A stretch of DNA of 64,000 nucleotides. It comes from Lineolata rhizophorae (Eukaryota; Ascomycota; Dothideomycetes; Lineolatales; Lineolataceae). The notes under the pieces were generated by a model, which searched no databases, was not told the origin of the DNA, and saw only the letters and a program-made list of their open reading frames with translations. The stretch spans positions 62,001 through 126,000 of the forward strand of contig MU001690.1 in the NCBI GenBank assembly GCA_010093515.1, given 5' to 3'. Of the stretch, positions 50,789-63,312 are shown piece after piece (positions within the stretch are counted from its first letter, which is position 1; each line of letters opens with the position of its first letter). Both the position numbers and the translations under genes were made by a program.

Positions 50789-51387
50789 TGGTAATAGCAT
50801 AGCCACATTAAGCTCTTTAGAAGGGGGTTAGCCCTATTACTATTGGGCAGGGTTGGCAACGATAGTTGCCAACCCTGCTATTGGGGTTCAAGGTCCCCTG
50901 TTATATAATCCCAAAATCCCAAAATCCGACCCTATCGGAAGGTTTTAAAAAAACTCCTGCTACCTCGCCCAAAGGGGAACCCGACCTAAGCCCGAACTAG
51001 ATCAACCCTGGCTTGTGGATCAGAGGGTAAACCCCTAATAGATTTCAAGTAATAGAGTCCTATTGACCCTACCTGCCCTATTAGAGTTTTAAGTACCTAC
51101 CTACTCTCGGGTGGAGGTTTCAAAAATAGAGTAAACCCTCTAATCCACCCTGCCCAAGGAAAAAAAAATCCAATACTTACCCAATATTTCCTGGGTTATT
51201 CCTATGGTCCACAATGGTGCGGTTTAGGTTAGGTTTCGCCTTGAGGCTTAGCGTGATCCCATTAGAATAGGGTGGGGTGGTAGGAGCTTTTATTATATAT
51301 AATAAAAAACTGATACGGTGGGGTTAGGGGATTATATAACAGGAATAAGCCCCTTCTGAAAAGTTTGATATAGTTATACTGTTACCA
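50789..51387. repeat. Family B element with long terminal inverted repeats
   Basis: The left end TGGTAATAGCATAGCC is inverted at the right end near 51387 (...ATACTGTTACCA). The arms are roughly 200 bp, diverged, and flank a spacer at about 51015-51215 without open frames. The left arm carries an extra insertion holding a perfect 14-bp hairpin. The arms match those in the 40.6-41.6 kb element. It is MITE-like in size and lack of coding. Confidence 0.65.
50847..50878. repeat. Perfect 14-bp-stem hairpin with GATA loop
   Basis: 50847-50860 is the exact reverse complement of 50865-50878, separated by the tetranucleotide GATA. It lies inside the left arm of the family B element and is absent from its right arm. 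Confidence 0.95.
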
Positions 51388-51389
51388 TA

Positions 51390-52778
51390 CAGTGCCGAGG
51401 CATTAGTTTGTTGACGGCCGAGGGAAACGCGCGACACGCGTAATCTATTATACCCCAGCCAATATATGTGCTTTTAGCACAGAAATTTCGGGAAATCGTG
51501 GTCCTCGCGATAAACCTTCTATTACTACTCGCGTGAATATCCTCTCTATGGCCGAAAATCACGTTTCTAAAGTTAAAATCGCACGTAATTACTCTGTATC
51601 TTGGTAGGCCGTTTATAATACTATTTAACGCTTTAAAAATACGGGTAGCCTTAAGTCTCGACCTTATATAGGGGCACTGCGTAAGCTCTCGCGCCGCGAA
51701 GAGCGATATCCTATTCGGATAGCAAGAAAATCGCTGAAAATCGCTTACGTAGTACTAAAGGATAGATCCGGAGTTTCTATCTATAGAAAGATAACATACT
51801 ATATCCTAAAGAAGTACTACCCAATAAAATAGATTATAAAGAAGAGGCCGAAGTTAATAAATATAAACTAAAGGAGAAGGCTGTAATTTACGCGACAAAT
51901 AGCGTAATTTCTATATTAGGATAAGGTCTATTTCTCGGGGGCTCTAAGAAAGGAGATAGTTTAGGTCTTTAGAATACCACTAGAGAAGTAGTACTATAAA
52001 ACAATTGAAGAGAAGCCTAGAGGGAAGGATATCAGCTAGATATTCTGTAGCTTTATATAGTACGATAGTTAGTCTCCCCTAATTACTATAGAAAAGGATT
52101 TACTACGTAGGTATACGGCTAACTTGTATATTTAGGCTCTTAAAAGGACCCTCCTTAATCGCTACGAGCCCGGTTTCCTTTAGTAGTAAGATAACGCCCC
52201 TATCTATTATAGTAGAGTAGGGCGGCGCTGCCCCTGATACCCCTTTTGGCAGTCTTTTTCCTAGTTGCACGTGACTTTTTGTCCTTCTAAGTAGATTGGA
52301 TTTTTCTCCTCCCCCATACACAACATTCATTCACTCAACACACACACAAGTCAAGTTGCCTTTGCTATACATATACACATACACACACACAAAAGCTTTT
52401 CTCTGCCCCTTTCTTGTCTTTTCTCTTCTTATTACCAAAAGTTAGTTAGCAAGCAACGGTGCCTCTCTAAACTTGAACGCATGATGTCGTGAAGTAGTGA
52501 AGACGTGACGTTTCCTTAGGTATTGGTCCTAGGTAAAGTGCTCTACTATATATCTAGAGTTATTAAAGATTAGCTTGAAGAGCATAGGGTATATACGATA
52601 GATTAGCCTCCTGATTTAAACCCGATTAAGCATATCTAGTCTAGTTCTTAACTTTTGTTCTATGTAATTTATATACAAATTAGGTTTGAATTTATAGAGA
52701 CATTTTTCAACTTAATGAAATTTTTGGTGAGGTTTGGGGTTATATGTAGGGTGTCAAGAAACTAATGCCTTAGTCTGA
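51390..52778 (+). mobile_element. Degenerate Tc1/mariner DNA transposon with nested MITE
   Basis: Terminal inverted repeats of about 26 bp share GGCATTAGTTT (left 51390-51415, right about 52753-52778) and are flanked by TA (51388-51389 and 52779-52780). Inside, translated pieces show a Tc1-type transposase: the helix-turn-helix end NTI.RFKNTGSLKSRP, LRKLSRREERYPIRIARKS, the DDE-box fragment QDNAPIY and, after the inserted MITE (52208-52550), the fragment EEHRVYTID.PPDLNPI. Several Trp codons are TAG (for example in TID.PPDL and HI.SS) and Glu in PIEH reads Lys, that is, G-to-A on this strand, as RIP produces. Without the MITE it is only about 1.04 kb, so internal loss is likely. It cannot make a transposase. 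Confidence 0.85.
52208..52550 (-). repeat. Family A MITE-like element, copy A3, nested in the transposon
   Basis: 343 bp, inverted relative to the other copies, with the GC-rich box first and the CCTAGGTAAAGTGC end last. TCACGTG appears as GCACGTGAC on this strand. Both ends abut TA. It interrupts the transposase just after the QDNAPI motif, so it arrived after the transposon. Confidence 0.85.
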
Positions 52779-52970
52779 TAGTAGAATTATTTAATCATAA
52801 ATAGAATAAGACCTAATGTAAATTCCCGCCAAAGGCCTACTAGAACGTAATTGAAGTATATCTACTACCTATGTAGCTCCGGATAATCTAGGCTTGGATA
52901 GGGCGAATAGGGCTCGCCGCCTTCCTAAGCAAAAGCGAGGGTCCTATAGTACCCGACCGGATAATACCAG
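52779..52970. other. Unassigned AT-rich repeat-island sequence
   Basis: Between the transposon and copy A4; no frame or repeat match recognised. Confidence 0.35.
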
Positions 52971-53305
52971 TGTAGCAGGGTAGAGCACTTTACCTAGGAC
53001 CAACACTTAAAGAACAAAAGAAGAGACGCGTCTTCACTGCTTCACCGCATTATACGTTCGAGTTGAAGGAGGCACCGTTGATTGGCAACTAACTTTTGGG
53101 TAAAGAGGAAAGATAAGGCAAAGAAAAGCTTTTGGTGTGTATATGTATGGCAAACGCAGCTTGAACTGTGTGTATGTTGGTTGAATAAATAAGTATAGGG
53201 AAGAAAAACCTAACATACTTAAAAAGGAAAGAAAATCACGTGTATCTAGGGGAAAGAAACTGCTAAAAGGGGTTAATAGGGGCAGCGCCGCTCTGCTCTA
53301 CTACA
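52971..53305 (+). repeat. Family A MITE-like element, copy A4
   Basis: 335 bp with the TGTAGCAGGGTAGAGCAC start, TTTACCTAGGACCAACAC block, ACTAACTTTTGG box, TCACGTG and terminal CTCTGCTCTACTACA. The GT microsatellite is reduced to a few imperfect units. It is flanked on the right by CTA and on the left by CCA, a possible mutated TA. Confidence 0.85.
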
Positions 53306-54798
53306 CTAGTACGGAGGCGTAAAATATATACCCCGGTATATTTCAGCATACTACCCGGCCCTCCGGATTAGTAGGGAGTAGATTAGAGACGGCAGAGGTA
53401 ATATAGACTATTGTTACGATTACAAAGTTGGACATAGCTAGATGGCACGTGATCATGGTTACCCCCTATATTAATTTAATACAACTTCTTCCACCTTCTT
53501 CCAGATTTGCCTATAGTGTATACGCGATTGAGACCCAATCTCGCACTGATCGCTCCACCTGATCGTGGACCGCTTGGCCCCCTGACTTAACGTCAACATA
53601 CAGGGGATTCACTTCGTCCCCCTGCCAGAAGGCAGAGCGCGACAACTATAGGATAGGATAGAAGTAGACCGTTGGGTAGTTTTATACAGCAAGCTATGTC
53701 CTCGGAGGAGAGTTTCGCTAGTAGATATTAGATAGAAGGTCTCTACAAGCATCAGCTTGCATGGATGCCTGAGATGATCATAATAACATATAATATAATA
53801 TAGAAAAGGGATAAGGAGTATAATATTGATATCTAGAATTAGATCTATAGTCTACTAGGAATAAGTCTATATGTTATTATTGACTTTTGCATCCTTTGAA
53901 TCAAATGCTTATAGGGAGCTTCTGTTAGGTTCTCAGCGGGTTCGCCGGCCAGGGTTGGTAGGGGTGTGTTCACTCCTCTAAATGGCGATCTAGCAAGGAT
54001 CAATGGCCGATCGTGGCTCGATCGCTTGAAGACAATCACATCAACGATGACATCCAGCCTTGGATTCAGCCCCGATCACGTGCCACGTACGTGGCCCCTT
54101 GCCCATGCCCAAGCGTAACAGCTTCTATCTACGCAGGCAAAACCTTAGCAATATGTTACCCTTGCCTTCCGATATAGATGCTCGGCGATTCTTCCAGCCA
54201 ATGAATGGCGGGGGCTGGGCTGCTCCTCTGGGTGACGATCTGGACTCGATCGAGTGTCGATCAGAGGTCGATCGACGTTAGGCTGGGATGTGGTTACATA
54301 CAAGGCAGCATCCAGTCAGGAGAAAGTGAAGGTAGTTAATTGTTCTTTATAGGTTGGATCGGGGTTGGATCCTTCCTTATGGATTTGGATCCAAGGTATG
54401 CCCGTAAGGTGGCTATCTAAAACCGTAGCTAAGGTAACCAACCCCGGCTGGTTTAGGTTCACTCACTCCAATAAAGTAGGGATCCTGCTAAACTGTTGGA
54501 TCCCAAGGTGCTATATAAGCCATTTTTGTCGCTTTGAATCTTCGCTCTGGGTCTGCAAGTTAAGCCTAGCACGACTGTCCCTAATTTGTTCCCTATCCCC
54601 CCCCGCAAGTTAGGGCAGTGAACAAGGGCTTCCTCCTTCGCATCGGCAGCCCCCGGGTAAGCCTACTACCACCTGTACCACGGGAGGAGAAAGGTACAAC
54701 TCTAAAGAAGTATCTCATTGACTATTATGTTATAAACTATCTAGGTCAAAACTATCGTGGAATTGGCTTATTGGTCACTTCTTTACGCACAGTCGTAT
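53306..54798. other. Unassigned AT-rich repeat-island sequence
   Basis: 1.5 kb without coding potential. A motif around 54065-54100 (GGATTCAGCCCCGATCACGTG) is similar to one at about 57036-57060, and a GGATC-rich palindromic patch near 54358-54395 resembles 57011-57050, so at least one more decayed repeat family is present. GCCACGTACGTGGC at about 54085 is a perfect 14-bp palindrome. I could not assign this to a known transposon class. Confidence 0.4.
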
Positions 54799-55123
54799 TG
54801 TAGCAGGGTAGAACACTTGATCTAGAAATAGCACAAAGGAACATCAAGTACTCCGTAATCACTTCGTCACTTGCTTATAGCATCGTGTCTCGGTCCAGGG
54901 AAGTAGCAACTGATTACTAACTTTTGAGAAGAAGGAGTGAAAGTGAAGGTGTGTCAAGTAGTTGGTGGCGAGGCAACTAGATTGTGTGAAACATAATAGT
55001 ATGTTGGTGTTGTTGTGCAAGCGTGAGGGAAAAGTGAACCAGGGAAGTCACGTGTCAACTTTTGAAGAGAAAGGAACCTTCTTTTGGGAAAGGGGGGGGG
55101 GGGGGGGGGGTCTGCTCTACTAC
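54799..55123 (+). repeat. Family A MITE-like element, copy A5
   Basis: 325 bp and the most diverged copy: TGTAGCAGGGTAGAACAC start, ACTAACTTTTGAG box, GTCACGTGTC, and terminal TCTGCTCTACTAC. It is flanked by GTAT on the left and GTATA on the right, consistent with a TA duplication. The GC-rich box before the right end is replaced by a run of 19 G (55092-55110). Confidence 0.8.
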
Positions 55124-55328
55124 GGTATACGCGAGACCTAGCTTCGCGCTGTCTTTATGCTATCTCTAGCTAATCGTATGTCAAAAGGATGGACTTCTCG
55201 GCCGCGGAAGCGACATCTATATAAGGAGGCCTCCGGCGACATATATGTATGCCTCCCGTGTTCCGCTGCATGCTCCTCCTCATGCTATGCTGTACTCTGT
55301 GTGCTTTTGCCCATAGGTAGCGTAGTAG

Positions 55329-55691
55329 TGTAGCAGGGTAGAGCACTTTACCTAGGACCAACACCCAAGGAACAAAAGAAGAGGGTCACGTCGTCACTGC
55401 TTCACGGCATCATGCGTTCGCATATAGAGGAGCACGGCTGCTTACTAACTAAATTTTGGTAATAAGAAGGGAGAGGGGAAGACAAGAAAAAGGGCAAAGA
55501 AAGCTTTTTGTGATATATGTATGATTGGCAAAGGCAACTTGACTTGTGTATGTTGTTGAATAAGGGGCCTTTCTCTGTGTGTTGAAGGAGAGAAACCCAA
55601 CCTACTTAAGAGAAAAAGAAGTCACGTGAAAGAAAGAGGAAGCAACTGTCAAAAAGGGGCATTAGGGTCGGCGCCGCCCTACTCTACTACA
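55329..55691 (+). repeat. Family A MITE-like element, copy A6
   Basis: 363 bp, a well-preserved copy with all blocks of the family, including TCACGTGAAAG and GCGCCGCCCTACTCTAC. The left flank ends GTAGTA(G) and the right flank begins (G)TAGTA, the clearest target duplication of the six. Confidence 0.85.
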
Positions 55692-55789
55692 GTAGTAAAG
55701 AGGCAGCGCAGTGATGAAGAGGCCGTAGTAATTCACGTGTTTATACCAATTCCTCTCGGGCTGGGCAGTCTAGTCTTGTAGTCCACAGT

Positions 55790-56170
55790 AGAGTGGAGTT
55801 AACCCCATGGGGTTTTGGGGTGGGTTTTCTGAAGGAGTCTAGTAGTTGCATAGATAGAAAGCCCATCCCAAGAAAATCCCTAAATTTTTATGGTTTGGGA
55901 TCATAACTCCCACCATTAGATCGAATTCCCCTTTAGGTTTGACGTAATTCCCTAAGGCGTGGTAGGGGAAGTGGGAGGCTTTTTACACCCCCTATAGGGT
56001 GGGATTTTGGGATTATATAATAGGGGCCCTAAAAAGTCAAGAATAGCCATGTGTTACACGATGACTAATCAGAACCCAGTTAAACCCAATGCCAAGACCC
56101 CAACCATCAATCAAAATCTCGCTCCAATGGAAATCTAAAACCCGACCCAATGGACCACCCTAACCCCTAT
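55790..56170. repeat. Solo arm of the family B/C inverted-repeat element
   Basis: About 55.8-56.05 kb matches the B arms (TTTAGGTTTGACGTAATTCC, TATAGGGTGGGATTTTGGG) and 56.05-56.17 kb matches the C part (AATCTCGCTCCAATGGAAATC). No inverted partner is seen nearby, so this looks like a single decayed arm. Confidence 0.6.
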
Positions 56171-57427
56171 TGTGGACGATACTACCTACCTAGTCTATCC
56201 TAAGATATAGACACCCATTTAATATACTGTGAGGAGAGGGGGTAGACGCTGGTAGTTTTTTTTTTTTTGAAAGAAAAAAAAATCTAACCCTCTCCACCCA
56301 ATATATATATTATGTTATTATTAAGATTCCCAGTTCCATAGAGAGCTGGGGAGCTTTATTCTACTCTCTAGGTAGCGCGGTCAAACCCTACCTGGATTTT
56401 TATTTTTAAACCCCCACCCCCAATCTCAAAAAATAAAGAACGCAGAACCCAGCGCCTGCCCCGGTAGGAAGTAGGACGTATCCCTCTAATGCTTTAGCAT
56501 ACGCGATTTCATATAGTATGCTGTTCGAAGGAGGTGTCCATGTATGCACTATTCTTTAAGGTGTGGGGATCTCTATGCCAACACTTTACTTTAACAGTAA
56601 ACTCTCGTAACACAATGCTATACAAGCAGTGGCTCGTCTAAAGTGTCCGTACCTAGGCGACTCCACCTTATAGAAGACAATTACTAATTTTTCGCAACCT
56701 CTTAGATAAAGCAAGGAAAAGGACTCTTGTACGGTAGAAATAGTGAACAAAAATTTCTAACTATATGCGTATTTAGAAATGTTATCGATCAAGAGTAAAT
56801 AATATTAAACTCTGGGTCAATACGAGTATATACTCCACGCTATACAATTAAATAAAAGCGAAACCGAAAATTTAAAGTATACCGGTCCGAGAATCGCGGG
56901 AGAAAGTAGGCTCCTCTAGATAGTGTTCTGAACGGAACGGCGGGCCGATCGGCATTGGACTGGCGCGCATACGTCACAATAGGTCTGCGATCCAGCAGGG
57001 AGAAGTTGTTCGACCGGGGTTGGATCCTTGTACCCTCGGATCCAATCCCGATCACGTGTAGATCACGTGCTTCTTCTACCGACGTCTAAAATGTAACACA
57101 GTTTTATTTTACTGGGAATTAATACTATAACGTAAAAGAAAACCATTAAGTTATTATGATGTTATAAATATGTATTTTTTTGGTATAAAAGCGCTTATAA
57201 CGTTGAATTTAGATTACAAGCTCTAGTAGGATAGTATCGGGCGTTGCCGACTATATTAGTTAGGAGCAATTTATATGTTAGCACCTTTCTATAGCACATT
57301 ATCCCCCTTTAGATGCGATATTATCGGCTAGGAACACGATGACAATTATATAGCGTGAACTTAGCCCTGTCTTAGCTCTGCCTACTATTGTTGTATATAC
57401 GGGCTAACATTAAGAATTTTTCGTTAT
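56171..57427. other. Unassigned AT-rich repeat-island sequence
   Basis: About 1.25 kb, AT-rich, no gene and no assigned repeat apart from the GGATC/GATCACGTG motif near 57010-57065 noted above. Confidence 0.4.
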
Positions 57428-58037
57428 ATACGGAGGAGCCCTCTAAAAGTGCCTACGCGACAGGGGTTAGCGATACCTCCTCCCTTTTCTCGCGTACAAT
57501 GCGAACTTCATCTTCTCTATACTCCGCACAACATCATTATTCACTTTAATAGCTCCTCTTGATATCACAACTCGCGAAGCGACCAATTCTATAATTAAGA
57601 AAGTATGCCAGGACCGACATAGAAGAGAAAAGTTATATGCTGATCTTGCTGGTAAACTCGGTAACGAAGACAAAGCACCCTTGTATAGGCTGTATAAGGT
57701 TCAGCGTATAACTTGGTGCGGTAACTCCCTAGATCTTAATACAATTAAGCCCTGCTGGCCGCACATAAAGAGAAATATAACTAAGAGAGGGGTCTCTGAA
57801 AATAGGGAGCAGGTAATAGGAATTTGGGAAACACAATAGAATTTACTATTTTAAAAGCAGATTCAAGCGTGGATTGAGAGAATTCCAGTCCATATTTAGA
57901 AGATTATTGAACTTGAAGGTGGAAATGAATATCCAGAAGGTAGAAATGCAGGTAAAGGTAGATGCAAATTTACAAGTGTCGCCGACCCCTGTCGCCGACC
58001 CCTGTCGCGCAGGCACTTTTGGAGGGCTCCTCCGTAA
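57428..58037. repeat. Inverted-repeat pair close to the his-3/HIS4 start
   Basis: 57428-57470 and 57994-58037 are inverted copies of about 43 bp with only a few mismatches (core GGCACTTTTGGAGGGCTCCT on the right). They bracket about 520 bp without a credible frame. The right arm is preceded by a 13-bp unit present twice in tandem (57978-58003). Similarity may extend outward to a TTATGTTAGC near 58147-58156. This looks like a short non-autonomous element. Confidence 0.65.
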
Positions 58038-58214
58038 ATATACTGCAGAGTATAAAAAGCTATGCACCCTCCTGTAGGCGCTCTGGATTACGTAAGGTGG
58101 ATAGCCCACTTAGTGCCAACCGACCCCGCAGGTACGCGCGAAAATTTATGTTAGCAGCGTCTTTGTCCCCAAAGCAACAGCATTGCTCCGCGATTGTGCC
58201 CGCCACCGATCGCA

Positions 58215-60960
58215 ATGGCTCCCTCGTTTCTGCCAACATTTGACTCTTCGATCCTGTCTTCCCCCGGTCGTTTGATACCAGCTCCGCTTTCGTATCTCGG
58301 GCATGCTTTTGTCACGATAACACCGTCAGACGTCGACAATGCTTTACGATACCTCCAACGCACTGTTGGGCTACACGCCACGTGCTTCGATGTCTCCGCA
58401 CTACACCTCGTGGACGACATAGTTTCCATCCTCGACTCGGGAGCCAGGAAAGTCGTAGTATCTGGCTCCCAGCTTCGAGAGCTCGAACGGGTGGAAAACC
58501 TAGACCTCGACCGGGTGGCACTTTCCGTATCACCTGGGATGAAGAATGAAATGATCGATGCCATCGCCGGTACATCTGTTGACCTATATGTCCACCGCAT
58601 CAAGGATGTGGAGCTTGTGGAAGCATGGCTCAAAGAGTACGGCACGGATCGGCCTGACGTGTACGTGTCATTCGACACGCCGTCAGTAGAAAATGCACTT
58701 CGCATAGCGAATCTTTCTGGTATCCCTGTGATCCCAGCCTCGCAATGTACCGCTGACCCCGTGTCGGAGCAACAAAACATTCCAATAGCCACTCTACTTT
58801 TAGCCAATGCTACAACCGATAGGCTAGACGGACTATTCACTACGATTGTAACCGACGAACGAGGGATTGCCCTCGGTTTAGTATACAGCAGCCATGAAAG
58901 TGTTAATGAGAGTCTCAGGACGGGGAAAGGCGTGTACCAGAGTAGGAAGCGTGGTCTTTGGTATAAGGGAGAAAGCAGCGGGGACACACAAGATATCGTT
59001 GCCATCAACCTTGACTGCGATCATGACTGCTTGAAGTTTACCGTGAAGCAGAAAGGTCGAGGTAATGCCTCTCAGTGCGACAGCGTGCATACTATGTCCT
59101 TCCAGCGCTAACTGACTCAGGATTTTGTCACCTTGGCACGCCGACTTGTTTTGGATCTTTCCAAGGACTCCCCAAACTCCAACAGACACTCCAAAAGAGA
59201 AAGTCATCAGCCCCCTTAGGGTCCTACACGGCTAGACTTTTTAAAGACCAACAGCTCCTGAAAGCTAAAATCATGGAAGAAGCAAGCGAACTGTGCGAGG
59301 CTACTACGAAAGAGGACGTGACATTCGAAGCCGCGGACCTACTCTACTTTGCTTTGACGAAATGTGTGGCCACGGGAGTCTCTTTGGAGGATATCGAACG
59401 GAACCTCGATGCTAAAAGCACAAAGGTGAAGAGGAGAAAAGGAGACGCGAAAGGATCATGGGCAGCTCAGATGGGTATGCCTGCAGACGGGAAGGTCCAG
59501 CAAGAAGTGGGGCAGCCTCATCCGACGAGCAGTTCTATAAAGGCTTCAGAGGGGCCAGGTGACCGCATAAAGATGCGGACATTCGTCGTGGCCGACGGGA
59601 ATCATACTATAATAACCAAAGCACTCCAACGACCTTCTCAGAGAACATCTGACAAAATTATGAGCATCGTCAGGCCTATAATCGATTCCGTTCGTCACCG
59701 AGGAGATGCTGCGCTGCTGGAATACGCACACAAATTCGAAAAGGCAACGTCATTGGCTTCTCCGGTGTTGAAAGCCCCGTTCCCTAAAGATCTAATGCAA
59801 CTCTCCCCCGAAACTAAGGATGCGATTGACGTTTCCTTTGAGAACATTCGCAAGTTCCATGCCGCTCAAATGGAGCCGAAACCGTTGAGTGTGACGACGA
59901 TGCCTGGCGTGGAATGTGCGCGCATGGCGCGTCCAATAGAAAAGGTCGGACTCTACGTGCCTGGGGGTACTGCCGTCCTTCCGTCGACGGCGCTTATGCT
60001 CGGTGTACCTGCGATGGTCGCAGGCTGCAGGAATATTGTCATTGCCTCGCCGCCACGTGCGGATGGCTCACTAACTCCAGAGATCGTTTACATTGCCGAA
60101 CGCGTGGGAGCGGAGACCATTGTCCTTGCAGGGGGTGCTCAAGCGGTCGCCGCCTTGGCCTACGGAACCGAGAGCGTGAGCAAAGTAGACAAGATATTAG
60201 GTCCAGGGAACCAGTTCGTCACGGCTGCAAAGATGCTTGTCTCAAACGACACAAGCGCTTGCGTGAGTATCGACATGCCGGCTGGACCTAGCGAAGTGTT
60301 GGTGGTGGCAGACGAGACCGCGAACCCGGCTTTCGTGGCAGCAGATCTGCTTAGTCAAGCTGAACACGGCGTTGATTCGCAGGTGGTCCTCATCGGCGTT
60401 GGCCTCGGAGACGGGCAGCTGCGGGCGATAGAGGACGAGCTTCATTCCCAAGCGAGTGCACTTCCTCGAGTTGACATTGTCCGCCAGGCCATCGATCATT
60501 CGGTGACGCTCGTGGTAGATGGCGTTGCAGAGGCCATGGACCTCAGCAACCGCTATGCCCCCGAGCATTTGATCTTACAGGTTCGGGACGCACAGGACGT
60601 AGCCGAATTAGTCCAAAACGCGGGCAGCGTGTTCGTTGGACCCTGGACGCCTGAAAGCGTGGGGGACTACTCGGCTGGGGTCAATCATTCTTTGCGTAAG
60701 TGACAACCCATGACTTCCAGTGGGCCGCAGACCAGCTGACTTTGGTCGATGGCCCAGCAACCTACGGATACGCGCGACAGTACTCCGGAGTCAACCTCGG
60801 CTCCTACGTTAAACACATCACTAGCTCAAACCTCACTGCGGAAGGGTTGCGCAACCTGGGCGGCGCCGTCATGCAGTTGGCGAAAGTAGAAGAGCTGGAA
60901 GCGCATAGGCGAGCAGTGAGCATCAGACTGGCCGAGTTGGATCGGCTGTCTGGGACCTGA
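58215..60960 (+). CDS. his-3: Trifunctional histidine biosynthesis protein (PR-AMP cyclohydrolase / PR-ATP pyrophosphatase / histidinol dehydrogenase)
   Basis: Exons are 58215-59061, 59121-60695 and 60758-60960, encoding 874 aa, the size of Neurospora his-3 and yeast HIS4. It performs steps 2, 3 and the last two oxidations of histidine synthesis. An N-terminal fungal extension (about 1-200) precedes the cyclohydrolase with its zinc ligands (NLDCDHDCLKFTVKQKG, then FCHLGTPTCF across intron 1), the pyrophosphatase helix bundle (EEASELCEATTKEDVTFEAA) and histidinol dehydrogenase from about 430 (GLYVPGGTAVLPSTALMLG, KILGPGNQFVTAAKML, DMPAGPSEVLVVAD, QAEHG). Intron 2 rejoins NHSLPTYGYARQYSGVNL. 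The open reading frame is intact despite decayed repeats ending less than 200 bp upstream. Confidence 0.97.
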
Positions 60961-61949
60961 GTTCGCCGCCTCCTACGATTAGGGCTTGCTTCCCATTACT
61001 GTTAACGTTACTAGGGCGCCCTCCGCCTGCTCCAGATGCCTCGTATTTCCTCAAAGGAGTGGTGGGCAGTGGGGAGAGTATCACAAATTACTTCAGCGCT
61101 AATAACTTTTTCCCTCCACTCTTCTACTATTTCCATCCGGTACATGTTTTCGCGGCTCGCAGATGCCACAGTGTCACGTCGAAAAGAAAAAGTCCGTTGC
61201 GGCTGCTGGCTCCGCATTTATATATACGTACCTACTAATATGCCTAGAAGATGTGTGGGGAAGTGTTGCAGGGCGCGAGGATGTCCCACCACTCGCCTCC
61301 TGGCGAGCCGGGTCGCAGTGATCACACGATCAAGGATTAATGGGTTAGTGCGAAGTGAGCCGGTGTGAAGATGGTGATGAAAGCTGCGGATACAACTCAA
61401 TCTGGGGTCTGTGACGCCGGCGTCGGCACGCCTCTATGTATATGGTGCGGAGCACTTTACACTGCCAAGCTTTGCAATGGCCCCTGGCAAGTTTCAATCT
61501 GGGTAAAAGGAGGCGACTAGGATTGGTCGGCGCGCGTGCACTAGTTTTCCCGCCCGTTCATCAGCTCGTGAAACCTGGGGAAATCCTGGGGTGGGTGCGC
61601 GTGGTTGCGGTTCGTGCAATTACTCCTTAGATAGTGTCCTAGCGGAGATCTGGAGCTCCAGTGCGCTGTGCTCGACTCTCGCTCCTGGTCTCGTCCCACG
61701 ACTCGAGACCATAATGCTCCTATCGACGCCCCGATTTAACGAGCTTCTGGCTAAATGCACCTCATCTCCATATTTGTTTAATTATATTCTCGTCCACTAG
61801 GCCTAGCTATTCGTCGCCCACCTGACGAGCAATTTTCGCTTTAGACATTATGACTATAAAGCACCGGGCGGTACATTTGCCCATCCTCCACGAGGTGAAA
61901 CTGCGGTCTGGTTTTGCACGAAGGTTCCATTGGTCCTGGCCTTGTCACG
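60961..61949. promoter_or_regulatory. Promoter region of the xylanase gene
   Basis: Two CTGGGG sites (61575-61580 and 61586-61591) fit the CreA/CRE1 carbon-repressor consensus SYGGRG in the paired form usual for real targets. GGCTAAA at 61749-61755 fits the XlnR/XYR1 activator site. TATAAA at 61855-61860 lies 90 bp before the ATG. The first part is the his-3/HIS4 3' side. No other gene seen. Confidence 0.6.
61855..61860 (+). promoter_or_regulatory. TATA box of the xylanase gene
   Basis: TATAAA, 90 bp upstream of the start codon, a normal distance for a strongly regulated fungal secreted-enzyme gene. Confidence 0.6.

Positions 61950-63312
<1,363 letters not shown>

Noticed and set aside
50847-50878. 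Hairpin as a Helitron 3' end
   Set aside because: The hairpin is not followed by a CTRR terminus and no Helitron features were seen around it.
53306-54798. A retroelement terminal repeat in the second island
   Set aside because: No paired terminal repeats, primer-binding site or coding remnants could be seen, so no class was assigned.
58151-59008. 285-codon open frame on the - strand
   Set aside because: It is antisense to the first exon of the histidine gene, has no domain, and arises from the coding bias of the + strand.
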